A DNA stretch of 64,000 bases from Chryseobacterium indologenes (GTDB taxonomy: Bacteria; Bacteroidota; Bacteroidia; Flavobacteriales; Weeksellaceae): assembly GCA_001013295.1 (NCBI GenBank), contig LAZY01000043.1:33804-97803 (forward strand). Reading direction: 5' to 3'. Positions 42,612 to 51,225 of the stretch are shown in pieces. The translations under genes were made by a program, and so were the position numbers. Below the pieces are notes generated by a model, which saw only the letters and a list, made by a program, of their open reading frames with translations, ran no database searches and was not told the DNA's origin. Position 1 is the stretch's first letter; each line of letters opens with the position of its first letter.

Positions 42612-42955
42612 CCGTAAAACCAGACATCACTTGGGCAGATTTTGAAAAGATTGACATCCGATGCGGAACCATCATCTCTGTAAATGATTTTGAAAAAGCA
42701 AGAAACCCCTCCTATCAATTGGAAATAGACTTCGGAGATCTTGGAATCAGAAAATCATCAGCACAGATCACTTCTCTTTACCAGAAAGAAGAATTGGTAG
42801 GGAAACAAATTCTGGCCGTAGTGAACTTCCCTAAAAAGCAGATTGCCAACTTCTTCAGTGAATGTCTTGTTTTAGGATTATACGGTGAAGACAAAAAAGA
42901 TGTCACTCTTCTGGCTCCTTCATTACCTACAAAGAACGGAATGCAGGTAGGATAA
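42608..42955 (+). CDS. tRNA-binding domain protein (CsaA-like)
   Basis: 115-residue stand-alone OB-fold domain of the CsaA/YgjH/TRBP111 family: WADFEKIDIRCGTIISVNDFEKARNPSYQLEIDFGDLG, then SSAQITSLYQKEELVGKQILAVVNFPKK. The family binds the outside of the L-shaped tRNA; CsaA also shows chaperone activity in Bacillus. Coupled by 4-bp overlap to the metallopeptidase-like gene. Confidence 0.92.
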   Translation: MTVKPDITWADFEKIDIRCGTIISVNDFEKARNPSYQLEIDFGDLGIRKSSAQITSLYQKEELVGKQILAVVNFPKKQIANFFSECLVLGLYGEDKKDVTLLAPSLPTKNGMQVG

Positions 42956-42972
42956 GAAACAAAAAAACACCT

Positions 42973-43674
42973 ATGATACAGCACATACCAATAGAACGGG
43001 TATTATTTCTTGATATTGAAACCGTTCCTCAGGCAGGTTCCTGGGATGAATTGTCAGAAACAGACCAACATCTCTGGGATAAGAAAACAAAGTTCCAGAG
43101 AAAAGACGATATTTCTGCAGAAGAATTTTATGACAGAGCCGGAATTATGGCTGAATTTGGAAAAATCATCTGCATTACCATCGGAATGATTGAAAAGAAT
43201 GAAACGTTGAGGATAAAAAGTTTTTCCGGACATGATGAGAAAAAATTACTTCAGGAGTTTGGTACTTTATTCAACAGCCCGAGGCTTCATAATGTCATTC
43301 TCTGTGCCCATAACGGAAAAGAATTTGATTTCCCCTGGATTGCCAGACGCTATCTGATCAATGGAATGCAGCCTCCTGTGCCCTTTCAGATGTTTGGGAA
43401 AAAGCCCTGGGAAATTCCGCATATAGACACTATGGAACTGTGGAAGTTCGGGGATTATAAAAGTTTTGTATCACTGGAATTACTGGCTCATGTCTTTGGT
43501 ATTCCCACGCCGAAGGATGATATTGACGGCTCAATGGTTTCATCAATTTACTACATAGAAAAAGACTTGCAGCGAATTGTTGACTATTGTGAAAAAGATG
43601 TCTTAACTTTGGCAAATATTTTCCGGCGTATGCGTCAGGAAGATTTGTTGAAAAGGAATATCAATTTAGATTAA
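42973..43674 (+). CDS. 3'-5' exonuclease of the DNA polymerase B type (PF10108-like)
   Basis: 233 residues. RNase-H-like fold: Exo I VLFLDIETVPQ (D-x-E), Exo II CAHNGKEFDFPWIARRYL, Exo III-like end DYCEKDVLTLANIFRRM (about residue 210). It matches the predicted DNA_pol_B_exo2 family of free-standing 3'-5' exonucleases, which are probably DNA repair or proofreading enzymes. In the same direction as the flanking tRNA-binding and DUF59 genes with 17- and 3-bp gaps. Confidence 0.87.
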   Translation: MIQHIPIERVLFLDIETVPQAGSWDELSETDQHLWDKKTKFQRKDDISAEEFYDRAGIMAEFGKIICITIGMIEKNETLRIKSFSGHDEKKLLQEFGTLFNSPRLHNVILCAHNGKEFDFPWIARRYLINGMQPPVPFQMFGKKPWEIPHIDTMELWKFGDYKSFVSLELLAHVFGIPTPKDDIDGSMVSSIYYIEKDLQRIVDYCEKDVLTLANIFRRMRQEDLLKRNINLD

Positions 43675-43677
43675 AAA

Positions 43678-44004
43678 ATGAAATTTACAGACGATCAAAT
43701 TGCTGACATTGGTGAAGAAATCATCAACGTACTTAAAACCGTATACGATCCCGAAATTCCGGTAGATATTTACGAATTAGGGCTGATTTATGATGTGCAG
43801 ATCTCCGATGACGCTGATGTAAAAATTATAATGACCCTTACTACTCCGAACTGTCCTGTCGCTGAAACACTTCCACAAGAGGTAAAAGACAAGGTCGCTG
43901 AAGTAGAAAATGTAAAAAGTGTTGATTTGGAACTTACTTTTGAGCCGAGCTGGAACAAGGATATGATGAGCGAAGAGGCGAAGTTCGAATTGGGAATGCT
44001 ATAA
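43678..44004 (+). CDS. SUF-associated DUF59/MIP18 protein
   Basis: 108 residues, DUF59/MIP18 family (SufT-like): IINVLKTVYDPEIPVDIYELGLIYDV, then TLTTPNCPVAETLPQEV with the conserved Cys near residue 61. These act in maturation or transfer of Fe-S clusters to client proteins. Last but one gene of the run starting at 42102. Confidence 0.92.
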   Translation: MKFTDDQIADIGEEIINVLKTVYDPEIPVDIYELGLIYDVQISDDADVKIIMTLTTPNCPVAETLPQEVKDKVAEVENVKSVDLELTFEPSWNKDMMSEEAKFELGML

Positions 44005-44017
44005 AATTACTCAAAAA

Positions 44018-44161
44018 ATGGCAAAGAAAATCGGAGCAATACTCCTTGCCCTCCTTGGAATATATATGCTTTATTTAGGAGCTCAGATGAAAGCTCAACC
44101 TCCTTTTTTTACAGGAATAGGCTTCATCATTATTTCTTTGTTTCACTTAAGTAAAAAGTAG
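44018..44161 (+). CDS. two-helix membrane protein, 47 aa
   Basis: Complete frame from ATG 44018 to TAG 44159-44161, 13 bp after the DUF59 gene. Two hydrophobic helices (IGAILLALLGIYMLYLGA; FTGIGFIIISLFHL) joined by QMKAQPPFF, Lys at both ends. Small membrane proteins of this form are common in flavobacteria at the end of housekeeping runs. No function known. Confidence 0.65.
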   Translation: MAKKIGAILLALLGIYMLYLGAQMKAQPPFFTGIGFIIISLFHLSKK

Positions 44162-44185
44162 ACGAACAATATGACACCATAAAAA

Positions 44186-44216
44186 ACAAAAGGATGCCTA
44201 TCAGACATCCTTTTGT
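44186..44216. terminator. bidirectional terminator
   Basis: ACAAAAGGATG (44186-44196) pairs with CATCCTTTTGT (44206-44216), between the small membrane protein and the convergent sulfurtransferase. Confidence 0.85.
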
Positions 44217-44236
44217 GTGTTTTATATCACTTAATT

Positions 44237-45070
44237 TTAAACTTCTTTGGCAACCTCCTTGCCCTCTCTCCTGCTCCATTCGCTCCAGGAGCCTACATAA
44301 AGATCCGGAAACGGAAGACCGGCATAATCCAGAGCTAAAATGGTATGACATGCTGTAACTCCGGAACCACAGTGGATAATCAGATGTTCAGGTTTGTTTT
44401 CTAATAATCTACTGTACTTTTCTTTTAAAATCTCCGGTTTCAGAAAATTACCGTTTTCATCAAGGTTCTCAGAAAAAGGAATATTGATCGCTCCCGGAAT
44501 ATGCCCCGCAACCAGATCAATGGGTTCAGATTCTCCTCTGTATCGATAAGTGTCTCTGACATCAACGACTGTAGAATTTTCATTTTTCAACTCATTTTCA
44601 ACCACTTCCAGGCTTGACACAGGAAGACCCCAATGCTCTTTTCTGATCAGCGGCGCTTTATCAAACGGCTCTTCACCAGATGAAAACTCCACTCCGGCTT
44701 TTTCTGCCACCTGCATTCCTCCATCCAGAACCTGTACCTTTAATTCGAATGCTTTCAACATCCACCATGCTCTTGCCGCAGCATTCGATCCGTTTTTATC
44801 GTCATAAACGATGATATGAGCGTCTTCAGCAATGCCCAGATTCGAAAGTGTTTCTGCAAATTTTTCAACAGCGGGAAGCGGATGCCTGCCTCCAAAAGCG
44901 GCATTTTCTCCAATCTCAGCCAGATCTTTGTCCAGATCGATGAATCTTGCTCCTTTGATGTGTTTTTCAAGATAAGTTTGCTTTACATCCTTTCCGGTTC
45001 TTGCATCGAGGATAATGATATTTTCTGCCGGAAGGTTTTTGAATTCGGATGGTGAAATGATTGGAGACAT
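44237..45070 (-). CDS. sulfurtransferase (thiosulfate/3-mercaptopyruvate type)
   Basis: Two-rhodanese-domain enzyme, 277 residues. The N-terminal domain (IILDARTGKDVKQTYLEKHIKGA...) is inactive as usual; the C-terminal domain carries the catalytic loop IIHCGSGVTACHT with the persulfide-forming Cys (about residue 234). The CGSGVTA loop is that of 3-mercaptopyruvate sulfurtransferases (SseA). It moves sulfur from mercaptopyruvate or thiosulfate to thiol or cyanide acceptors. Cytoplasmic. Confidence 0.9.
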   Translation of the reverse strand: MSPIISPSEFKNLPAENIIILDARTGKDVKQTYLEKHIKGARFIDLDKDLAEIGENAAFGGRHPLPAVEKFAETLSNLGIAEDAHIIVYDDKNGSNAAARAWWMLKAFELKVQVLDGGMQVAEKAGVEFSSGEEPFDKAPLIRKEHWGLPVSSLEVVENELKNENSTVVDVRDTYRYRGESEPIDLVAGHIPGAINIPFSENLDENGNFLKPEILKEKYSRLLENKPEHLIIHCGSGVTACHTILALDYAGLPFPDLYVGSWSEWSRREGKEVAKEV

Positions 45071-45100
45071 TTTGTTGAATTTTGGGTTTAATTTTATTTA

Positions 45101-45160
45101 AGTTTCGGCTAAAGCCTGATGCATTTCAATATAATAAAGCGGGCTAAAGCCCGCTCCTAT
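45101..45160. repeat. dispersed GGCTAAAGCC hairpin repeat
   Basis: Two hairpins in succession share the core GGCTAAAGCC: CGGCTAAAGCC at 45106-45116 and AGCGGGCTAAAGCCCGCT at 45138-45155, the second a perfect 8-bp stem with an AA loop, followed by CCTATTGA. I recall similar units scattered between genes in Chryseobacterium genomes. It separates two minus-strand genes and could end transcription of the upstream lyase gene. Confidence 0.6.
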
Positions 45161-45239
45161 TGATCTGTTTATTCTTCGCAGGAAGAGAATCGGTCTACTC
45201 TCTAAAGTCTACGGAAGATTTATTATGGATTAATTCATT

Positions 45240-46088
45240 TTAAAAATGAAAAATATCCTTCGCCTTATTGTAAGAACTTTCAAAGTCTAAAAGGTTCAGT
45301 TTATGCTCTGCTTTTTCAACACTCATAAAGTTGATCACCTGCTCTGTAGGCATATTTCCTACCAGATCATCCTTAGCCATGGGACATCCTCCGATACCTT
45401 TGATGGCACTGTCGAATCTGCGGCAACCTTGGTCATACGCAGCTTTCAGTTTTGAATAAGAATCTTCATAACGGTTATGGAAATGCCCACCGAAGTTGAT
45501 TTCCGGATATTTAGCCGGAATTTTTTCAAACAAAAGCGCGATTGTTTCAGGTGTTGCTACCCCAGTGGTATCAGAAAGAAGAATATCTTTAACTCCGATG
45601 TCTGAGAATCTTTGTGCCCACTGATCTACATCTTCCCACTTCCACATTTCACCATACGGATTTCCAAAAGCCATAGAAAAATAAATATTCAACTGCTTTC
45701 CTTCGCTTTTTACCAGCTCAAGCATTCTGATGATTTCTTCAAAAGCTTCTTCCTGGCTCTTATTGGTATTTCTGTGCTGAAATGTTTCAGAAATAGAGAA
45801 TGGGAATCCCAGAATATCCACAGACTGATGTTTTAATGCTTTTTCAGCACCTCTGTAGTTTCCGATAATCGCAGAAACTTTAGTCCTGGAACGGGATTTA
45901 TCAATATTTTCAGCCACCTCATCAGAGTCGGCCATTTGGGGAATTGCTTTTGGAGAAACAAAGCTCAGACAATCCAACACATCAAAACCAACATCCATTA
46001 AGGAGTTGATATAATCTATCTTTTTATCAGTAGGGATAAACTCTCCCCATCCCTGCATTGCATCTCTAGGACATTCGGTAAGAAACAT
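45240..46088 (-). CDS. hydroxymethylglutaryl-CoA lyase-like protein
   Basis: 282-residue DRE-TIM metallolyase, HMGL branch. N-terminus MFLTECPRDAMQGWGEFIP carries the ECPRD variant of the usual DGLQ start. The barrel ends with the metal-binding HFHNRY and the signature GIGGCPMAKDDLVGN with the catalytic Cys. HMG-CoA lyase splits HMG-CoA to acetoacetate and acetyl-CoA in leucine degradation. The substituted first motif makes the exact substrate less certain. Confidence 0.85.
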   Translation of the reverse strand: MFLTECPRDAMQGWGEFIPTDKKIDYINSLMDVGFDVLDCLSFVSPKAIPQMADSDEVAENIDKSRSRTKVSAIIGNYRGAEKALKHQSVDILGFPFSISETFQHRNTNKSQEEAFEEIIRMLELVKSEGKQLNIYFSMAFGNPYGEMWKWEDVDQWAQRFSDIGVKDILLSDTTGVATPETIALLFEKIPAKYPEINFGGHFHNRYEDSYSKLKAAYDQGCRRFDSAIKGIGGCPMAKDDLVGNMPTEQVINFMSVEKAEHKLNLLDFESSYNKAKDIFHF

Positions 46089-46248
46089 TTTTACTTTTTG
46101 ATTTTCTCAAATATAATAAAACTAAACTATTTGGTATACTGTACATACAAATCTATCATTTTTTTGATTTTCAAAGATTTATATCTGATTTATAATTTCA
46201 ATAACTGATATTAAGTCACAAATAACGTATTCTGAGCATCAAATTTGC

Positions 46249-46256
46249 TAACTTTG
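46249..46256 (+). promoter_or_regulatory. putative -7 box TAACTTTG before pepT
   Basis: Exact TAnnTTTG, 19 bp before ATG 46276. It makes the nearer ATG at 46267 nearly leaderless, so 46276 is the preferred start. Confidence 0.5.
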
Positions 46257-46275
46257 TTGAAATTTAATGCTAATA

Positions 46276-47523
46276 ATGAGTACAATAGAATTCAGCCCAT
46301 TGTGGAAAGAAAAGTTACTGAACCGTTTTCTTAGTTATGTAAAAATATATTCAACGAGTGATGCAGAAAGTGAATCTACACCTTCTACAGAGCGTCAGTG
46401 GGATATTGCCAATTATATTACCGAAGAGTTGAAAACAATCGGTTTAGAAGATGTTTCAATTGATGAGCACGGTTATATTATGGGCTATGTTCCTTCTAAC
46501 CTTGAAAATGATGACAGACCAACGATCGGATTCATTTCACATTATGATACATCACCTGATTTCAGCGGGGAAAACGTAAACCCTCAGGTTTGGGAAAATT
46601 ATGACGGAAACGACCTTCTGCTGAACCAGACTACAGGATTTACTTTATCGCCTTCAAGATTTGAAAGCTTAAAAAAATATATCGGTCAGACTTTAATTAC
46701 TACTGACGGAAATACTCTTCTTGGGGCTGATGATAAAGCAGGTTGTGCAGAAATTGTAACAGCTGCAGAATATCTTATCGCTCACCCTGAAATTAAGCAT
46801 GGAAGAATTGCAGTAGGATTTACTCCGGATGAAGAAATCGGAAGAGGTGCGCATAAGTTTGATGTAGCAAAATTCGGAGCTGAATGGGCTTATACAATGG
46901 ATGGCGGAGAAGTTGGAGAGCTTGAATATGAGAACTTTAACGCTGCAGGAGCTGTCGTGAAAATCCACGGCTTGAGCGTACACCCGGGATATGCTTATGG
47001 AAAAATGATCAATGCCGCACTTTTAGCAGCTGAGTTTGCTCAAATGCTGCCTGCAAATGAAACGCCTGCTACCACTAAAGGATTTGAAGGATTCTATCAT
47101 TTGATGGACATCACTGCAGACATTTCTGAAGCAAAACTACAATACATCATCCGTGATCACGATGCTGATAAATTTGAAGCAAGAAAAAAATTCTTAGAAG
47201 GAAAAGTTGCGGAATTCAATCAGAAACATGGTGAAGGAACTGCTGAAGTGGAAATTAAAGAGCAGTACAGAAACATGAAACAGCAGTTTGAAGGTAAAAT
47301 GCACATCGTAGATCTTGCAGCCAAGGCAATGACTGAAGCTGGTATCGAGCCAAAGATCAAAGCGATCAGAGGAGGTACGGATGGTGCACAGCTTTCTTAT
47401 ATGGGACTTCCGTGCCCGAATATCTTCGCTGGAGGAATCAACTTCCACGGACCGTATGAATATGTAGCTTTGGAAAGTATGAAAAAAGCAACTGAAGTAA
47501 TCATTAACATTGTAAAAGCTTAA
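46276..47523 (+). CDS. pepT: tripeptide aminopeptidase (peptidase T)
   Basis: M20B zinc aminopeptidase, 415 residues, full length. Zinc ligands: His in ISHYDTSPD, bridging Asp in LLGADDKAGCAE, catalytic Glu pair in TPDEEIGRGAH, Asp in YTMDGGEVG. Dimerisation lid in the middle; C-terminal IRGGTDGAQLSYMGLPCPNI closes the site. It removes the N-terminal residue of tripeptides in the cytoplasm. Followed by a small secreted protein gene 2 bp later. Confidence 0.95.
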   Translation: MSTIEFSPLWKEKLLNRFLSYVKIYSTSDAESESTPSTERQWDIANYITEELKTIGLEDVSIDEHGYIMGYVPSNLENDDRPTIGFISHYDTSPDFSGENVNPQVWENYDGNDLLLNQTTGFTLSPSRFESLKKYIGQTLITTDGNTLLGADDKAGCAEIVTAAEYLIAHPEIKHGRIAVGFTPDEEIGRGAHKFDVAKFGAEWAYTMDGGEVGELEYENFNAAGAVVKIHGLSVHPGYAYGKMINAALLAAEFAQMLPANETPATTKGFEGFYHLMDITADISEAKLQYIIRDHDADKFEARKKFLEGKVAEFNQKHGEGTAEVEIKEQYRNMKQQFEGKMHIVDLAAKAMTEAGIEPKIKAIRGGTDGAQLSYMGLPCPNIFAGGINFHGPYEYVALESMKKATEVIINIVKA

Positions 47524-47525
47524 TT

Positions 47526-48092
47526 ATGAAAAAACTCCTGGCATTAGCATGTATTTTCACATTTGTTTTCGGGAGTGCCCAGATCTCTGAATTTCAGAGA
47601 GCAGATTCCCGGTATGAAAGAAAGAAAAAGGCTCTGTACAACAAATACCCGAAGCCTAATGATCTAAGAACCAAGAAGGAATGGCTTCTGACAGAAGATA
47701 AAATAGCTGCCTACAAAGATGCTTTGGATAAAGCTTCTGCTGAAGGACAAAAAATGATCGCTTTGGATCCGCCTACGAAATCAAAGGTGACTAAAGAAGC
47801 TGAGTATGATCAGGGAAAAGCCTCTTTTCAGAAATTCTTATATGGAGCGGTTGATCTTGATTTTTTAAACTTTTCCTCAGATTCTTATAAAGCTACAATG
47901 ACCTTTGTGGTAGATTCTAAAGGAAATGCCCTTGATGCTCAGGTAAAAGGGAATAATGAAGATGTCAATGCATTCATTGAAGCTGCTTTTTATCGGATCA
48001 AAGATAAAGGCAAGTGGAAACCTGCAGAAGACAAAGGGAAACCGGTATCCTCTACGGTATCTGTTCCTTTGATGCTTACCTTCAAAAAATAA
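47526..48092 (+). CDS. secreted TonB-C-like protein, 188 aa
   Basis: Signal peptide MKKLLALACIFTFVFGSAQ, then a helical N-terminal half (DSRYERKKKALYNKYPKPN) and a C-terminal half resembling the TonB C-terminal fold (MTFVVDSKGNALDAQVKGN; FYRIKDKGKWKPAEDKGKPV). Same fold class as the triplet at 57534-58879. There is no inner-membrane anchor, so it is not a TonB energy transducer; a periplasmic binding role is likely. Stop followed by a terminator. Confidence 0.7.
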   Translation: MKKLLALACIFTFVFGSAQISEFQRADSRYERKKKALYNKYPKPNDLRTKKEWLLTEDKIAAYKDALDKASAEGQKMIALDPPTKSKVTKEAEYDQGKASFQKFLYGAVDLDFLNFSSDSYKATMTFVVDSKGNALDAQVKGNNEDVNAFIEAAFYRIKDKGKWKPAEDKGKPVSSTVSVPLMLTFKK

Positions 48093-48099
48093 ATATACT

Positions 48100-48123
48100 A
48101 AACCCGCTTTTCTTAGCGGGTTT
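48100..48123 (+). terminator. intrinsic terminator
   Basis: AAACCCGCT (48100-48108) pairs with AGCGGGTTT (48115-48123), followed by TATTTTTCC. Confidence 0.85.
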
Positions 48124-48271
48124 TATTTTTCCTGTTTGTTTAGCCTGTATTCCTCCCACCTCCATATCTTATTCATTTTATGACACTTAAATGCAACCCC
48201 GATTCATTTTTTTGTTATATTTACTAATACCTATCAACAAGGCTATTAACTTTTAAACATCAAATTCTATT

Positions 48272-48523
48272 ATGAAAAAAATGAAAAAACTTTTGAGAAA
48301 AGATCTATCTGCCATTATCGGAAGTGGAATGATCGATACCTGCCACATGAACGGAGATTCTGCCAGCTGCTGGACAGACTGTGAATGTACCTTCGGAAAA
48401 GCCTGTCAGCTGGATGATGATGGAAATCCTGGAAGATGTGTCGGCAGCGGAGGCGGAAACCCAGGTGGTGGAGGTAGCGGAGGATGTCAGCCACCAAACG
48501 ACTGTACAGAACAGCCTTATTAA
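48272..48523 (+). CDS. Cys-rich secreted peptide with double-Gly-like leader
   Basis: 83 residues. Leader MKKMKKLLRKDLSAIIGSG resembles the KxLxR-x-x-L...GG(S) leaders of flavobacterial bacteriocin-like peptides that are cut by a C39 peptidase transporter. The mature part has nine cysteines (MIDTCHMNGDSASCWTDCEC...) and a Gly/Pro-rich tail (GGGNPGGGGSGGCQPP). No transporter gene is nearby. Preceded by TATATTTAC, a promoter-like box also seen before the 61999 peptide. Confidence 0.7.
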   Translation: MKKMKKLLRKDLSAIIGSGMIDTCHMNGDSASCWTDCECTFGKACQLDDDGNPGRCVGSGGGNPGGGGSGGCQPPNDCTEQPY

Positions 48524-48682
48524 AATCAAACAACAATCTATCGGAAGCCAGTATCGCTTCCGATTTTTATTTTCATCCAAAATCAGACTCTTGTCAAAGC
48601 ATCTCTGCCATTCATCAAATAAAGTTTCCATGCTGCTCTCTGATTTGTTGTTTTGCATCAAATTTCTAACAATAATTAAATT

Positions 48683-49279
48683 ATGAAACAACAATTTTTA
48701 GCATTCAGCGTTTTGCTATTATGCATTACCTGCTCTGTAGAAACCCAGGCACAACAAAAACCAGCTGTTCACTTTGGAATCAAAGGAGGTGCAAATTTTA
48801 CAAAAACCTCAACGGAATCCTCTTCTTTGGAAGGGAAATACGGTTTCGGCTATCAGGCAGGTGTGATGACAAGAGTAGATATTGGAAGCCTGTATGTACA
48901 AGGAGAAGCATTACTCAACAAAAGAAAAGCATCATACGAAGAAAAATCTGGTGGTTCCGCCAAACTGACATGGAATTCCATTGATATTCCTGTAGTGGTA
49001 GGGTATAAAATCGTTAAAACTGATGATTTCAATCTAAGGGCATTCGCCGGCGGTGTTTACAGCTATGCATTTAACAATAAACTATCAACTTCCGAATCCA
49101 TCAAGGAAGGCTTTAATAAGTTTGACAAATCCAACATCGGAATTACGGGTGGGATAGGAATAGACTATAAAAACTTTACGGTAGATCTCAGATATGAACA
49201 TGGTTTATCCAACATTAGTAAGGAATTTAAATCCAAACCCCACAGCTTTAGTCTTGGAATCGGTTATTTCTTATTCTAA
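48683..49279 (+). CDS. PorT-family outer membrane beta-barrel protein
   Basis: 198 residues. Signal peptide ends ETQAQ; mature start VHFGIKGGANFTKTS (the family's GxKGGxNxx entry), strands through FRYEHGLSNISKEF-type turn (DLRYEHGLSNI) to FSLGIGYFLF, which ends in Phe as for BAM-inserted barrels. Related to the 17862 protein. It precedes a LytS/LytTR pair, as the 17862 gene does on the other side of the window. Confidence 0.85.
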   Translation: MKQQFLAFSVLLLCITCSVETQAQQKPAVHFGIKGGANFTKTSTESSSLEGKYGFGYQAGVMTRVDIGSLYVQGEALLNKRKASYEEKSGGSAKLTWNSIDIPVVVGYKIVKTDDFNLRAFAGGVYSYAFNNKLSTSESIKEGFNKFDKSNIGITGGIGIDYKNFTVDLRYEHGLSNISKEFKSKPHSFSLGIGYFLF

Positions 49280-49302
49280 AAAACTTAAATTATCTTTGAC
49301 TG

Positions 49303-49332
49303 ATTAGAAACTGTGAACCTGCAGTTTCTAAT
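49303..49332 (+). terminator. intrinsic terminator
   Basis: ATTAGAAACTG (49303-49313) pairs with CAGTTTCTAAT (49322-49332), loop TGAACCTG, followed by a T-run. Ends the barrel gene; the kinase gene begins 27 bp later. Confidence 0.85.
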
Positions 49333-49358
49333 TTTTTATAAACTCTCTTCAGATCACT

Positions 49359-50423
49359 ATGACAAAACCTTTTGTTTTAAAAGAATATATTTTCTCTTTC
49401 ATTTTCTGGCTTGTTCTTACCATTGTATTGTGGTGCAACTTTCAGACGGATACAGAGAAATATTTAGCAATGATACAGGCAGTCATCGTTGCTGTCAGTT
49501 CCTTTACATTTACTCATTTTCTGACCAGCAGACTTCTTCCAAAAGCTTTACAGGCCAAAAAGATGAAGCAGTTTCTGATCCAGGCAATTATGGTTATTTT
49601 TATTTTGAGTATCATCTTCTCCATCATCTTCACTTATTTTGAAGCGGGCCCAAAAAACCAGCTTCCACCCGATTTCAGGGATCACCTTCCTTTTTTATGG
49701 CGGGGATTTTATATGTCTTTACCAGCCTCATTTCTGATCAATGGTACTGCCTGCGGCATCAAATTCTACAAAGAACACGGAAAAATAGAACGGGATCATA
49801 TCCTACTTCAACAAGCTCATCTGGAAAATCAGCTCAAATTGCTTCAGGATCAGATCAACCCACATGTTATATTTAATATTCTGAACCACATCCATATTCT
49901 GATGAAACATGATACACAGCTCGCAGATTATCTGCTGATGAAGTTTTCGGATATTCTGCGGTATCAGCTGTATCACTGTAATCAAAACCTGGTCCCTCTG
50001 GACAAAGAAATAGAATATCTTCAAAACCTTATTGAGGTAGAAAAACTAAGATGGGGAAATGAACTGGATGTAAAATCTACTCTTGAAATCACTAATAAAA
50101 ATATTCTTATAGTCCCACTATTACTGGTTCCTTTTATTGAAAATGCTTTCAAATATGTCTGCAGGCTTCCCGGGCAAACCGGATATGTAAAGATCTTCTG
50201 CAAAGAGGAAAACAATACGCTCTCCTTTTATGTTGAAAATTCATATTCAGAAATGGCTGTTCATAAAAAGAAAGACGGCGGAATTGGTCTTCAAAATGTA
50301 AAAAAACGTCTTAAATTACAATATCCGGGGGCTTATGACCTAAACATTGAATCTGATAACCTGGTATACAAAGTAAGTTTAACCTTAAAACTCTCTGAAA
50401 AAAATGAGCAGTACTATTCCTAA
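49359..50423 (+). CDS. LytS/YehU-type sensor histidine kinase
   Basis: 354 residues, PF06580 class. Four helices in the first 150 residues (FSFIFWLVLTIVLWCNF; QAVIVAVSSFTFTHFL; IQAIMVIFILSIIFSIIF; FYMSLPASFLINGTAC). Phospho-acceptor His in LKLLQDQINPHVIFNILNHI (about residue 168). ATPase domain: PLLLVPFIENAFKYVCR and KKDGGIGLQNVKKRL. Overlaps the following LytTR gene by 20 bp. Confidence 0.92.
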   Translation: MTKPFVLKEYIFSFIFWLVLTIVLWCNFQTDTEKYLAMIQAVIVAVSSFTFTHFLTSRLLPKALQAKKMKQFLIQAIMVIFILSIIFSIIFTYFEAGPKNQLPPDFRDHLPFLWRGFYMSLPASFLINGTACGIKFYKEHGKIERDHILLQQAHLENQLKLLQDQINPHVIFNILNHIHILMKHDTQLADYLLMKFSDILRYQLYHCNQNLVPLDKEIEYLQNLIEVEKLRWGNELDVKSTLEITNKNILIVPLLLVPFIENAFKYVCRLPGQTGYVKIFCKEENNTLSFYVENSYSEMAVHKKKDGGIGLQNVKKRLKLQYPGAYDLNIESDNLVYKVSLTLKLSEKNEQYYS

Positions 50424-51138
50424 AATGAAATGCCTGATCATAGATGATGAACCTTTGGCAAGATTCCACCTGAAAGAACTGGCTGATCAGATCGATTTTT
50501 TATCTGTAGAAGGAACCTGCGCCACAGCATTGGAAGCAGATACCAAAGTAAAGGAAACTGAAATAGATCTCCTTTTTCTGGATATTAATATGCCTTATCT
50601 GAATGGTATTGATTTTCTGGAGCAGCTTGAAAATCCGCCATTATGTATTTTCACAACGGCTTATTCAGAATATGCCCTGGAAGGATTCCGGCTTCAGGTA
50701 GTGGATTACCTTTTGAAACCTATTGCTTTTAACCGTTTTTATCAGGCGGTGAATAAGGCGCAGCAACAATTTATCATCAATGAGAAACTAAGGAAGAACA
50801 CCCCTCTGGATGATCCGTTTTTGTATGTAAGGCAATCTGACTCCTTTATCAAGGTTTCCTGGGTAGATATTTTATATATTGAAAGTATGCAGAACTATAC
50901 CAAGCTGCATTTTAAGGATAAGGCTCTGGTCATTCATCAGACCATGAAGGCCATTGAAGAATCGCTGCCTTCAGAACATTTTTTCAGGATTCATAAATCC
51001 TTTCTGATCAACATTACCCATATTGACATGATCTCAGGTGGACGTCTGTTTATCAACAAGATAGAGCTTCCTATATCCCGTACCCGAAAAGAAGAACTGC
51101 TCAATCAGGTGGTATACAAGAAGCTGATCAGTAAATAA
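50404..51138 (+). CDS. LytTR-family response regulator
   Basis: 244 residues. Receiver: acidic pair IIDDEPLARFHL, phospho-acceptor Asp in LLFLDINMPYLNG (about residue 59), TTAYSEYALEGF, YLLKPIAFNRF. LytTR DNA-binding domain about 140-244 (FLYVRQSDSFIKVSWVDILYIES; FFRIHKSFLINITHI). Its partner kinase overlaps it. Target sites are unknown; the 17725/17749-type repeats were not seen here. Confidence 0.93.
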   Translation: MSSTIPKMKCLIIDDEPLARFHLKELADQIDFLSVEGTCATALEADTKVKETEIDLLFLDINMPYLNGIDFLEQLENPPLCIFTTAYSEYALEGFRLQVVDYLLKPIAFNRFYQAVNKAQQQFIINEKLRKNTPLDDPFLYVRQSDSFIKVSWVDILYIESMQNYTKLHFKDKALVIHQTMKAIEESLPSEHFFRIHKSFLINITHIDMISGGRLFINKIELPISRTRKEELLNQVVYKKLISK

Positions 51139-51142
51139 AAGA

Positions 51143-51219
51143 GGGAAGCCGGAGTAATATCGGTGGGGGAAACTCCTGACGTTAAAAACATATCAGAGGT
51201 ACTCCAGCTTCTTTCCTCT
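51143..51219. repeat. imperfect inverted repeat between convergent genes
   Basis: GAGGGAAGCCGGAGTA (51143-51158) mirrors TACTCCAGCTTC plus TTTCCTCTC (51199-51219). Fills the gap between the LytTR gene and the barrel gene and resembles the 18533-18690 element. Likely acts as a terminator and may be a dispersed repeat. Confidence 0.5.
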
Positions 51220-51225
51220 CATTAT

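Noticed and set aside
48305..48694. 129-codon minus-strand frame over the Cys-rich peptide
   Set aside because: Antisense to the leader peptide gene; the plus strand shows a leader and many cysteines, the minus product nothing.
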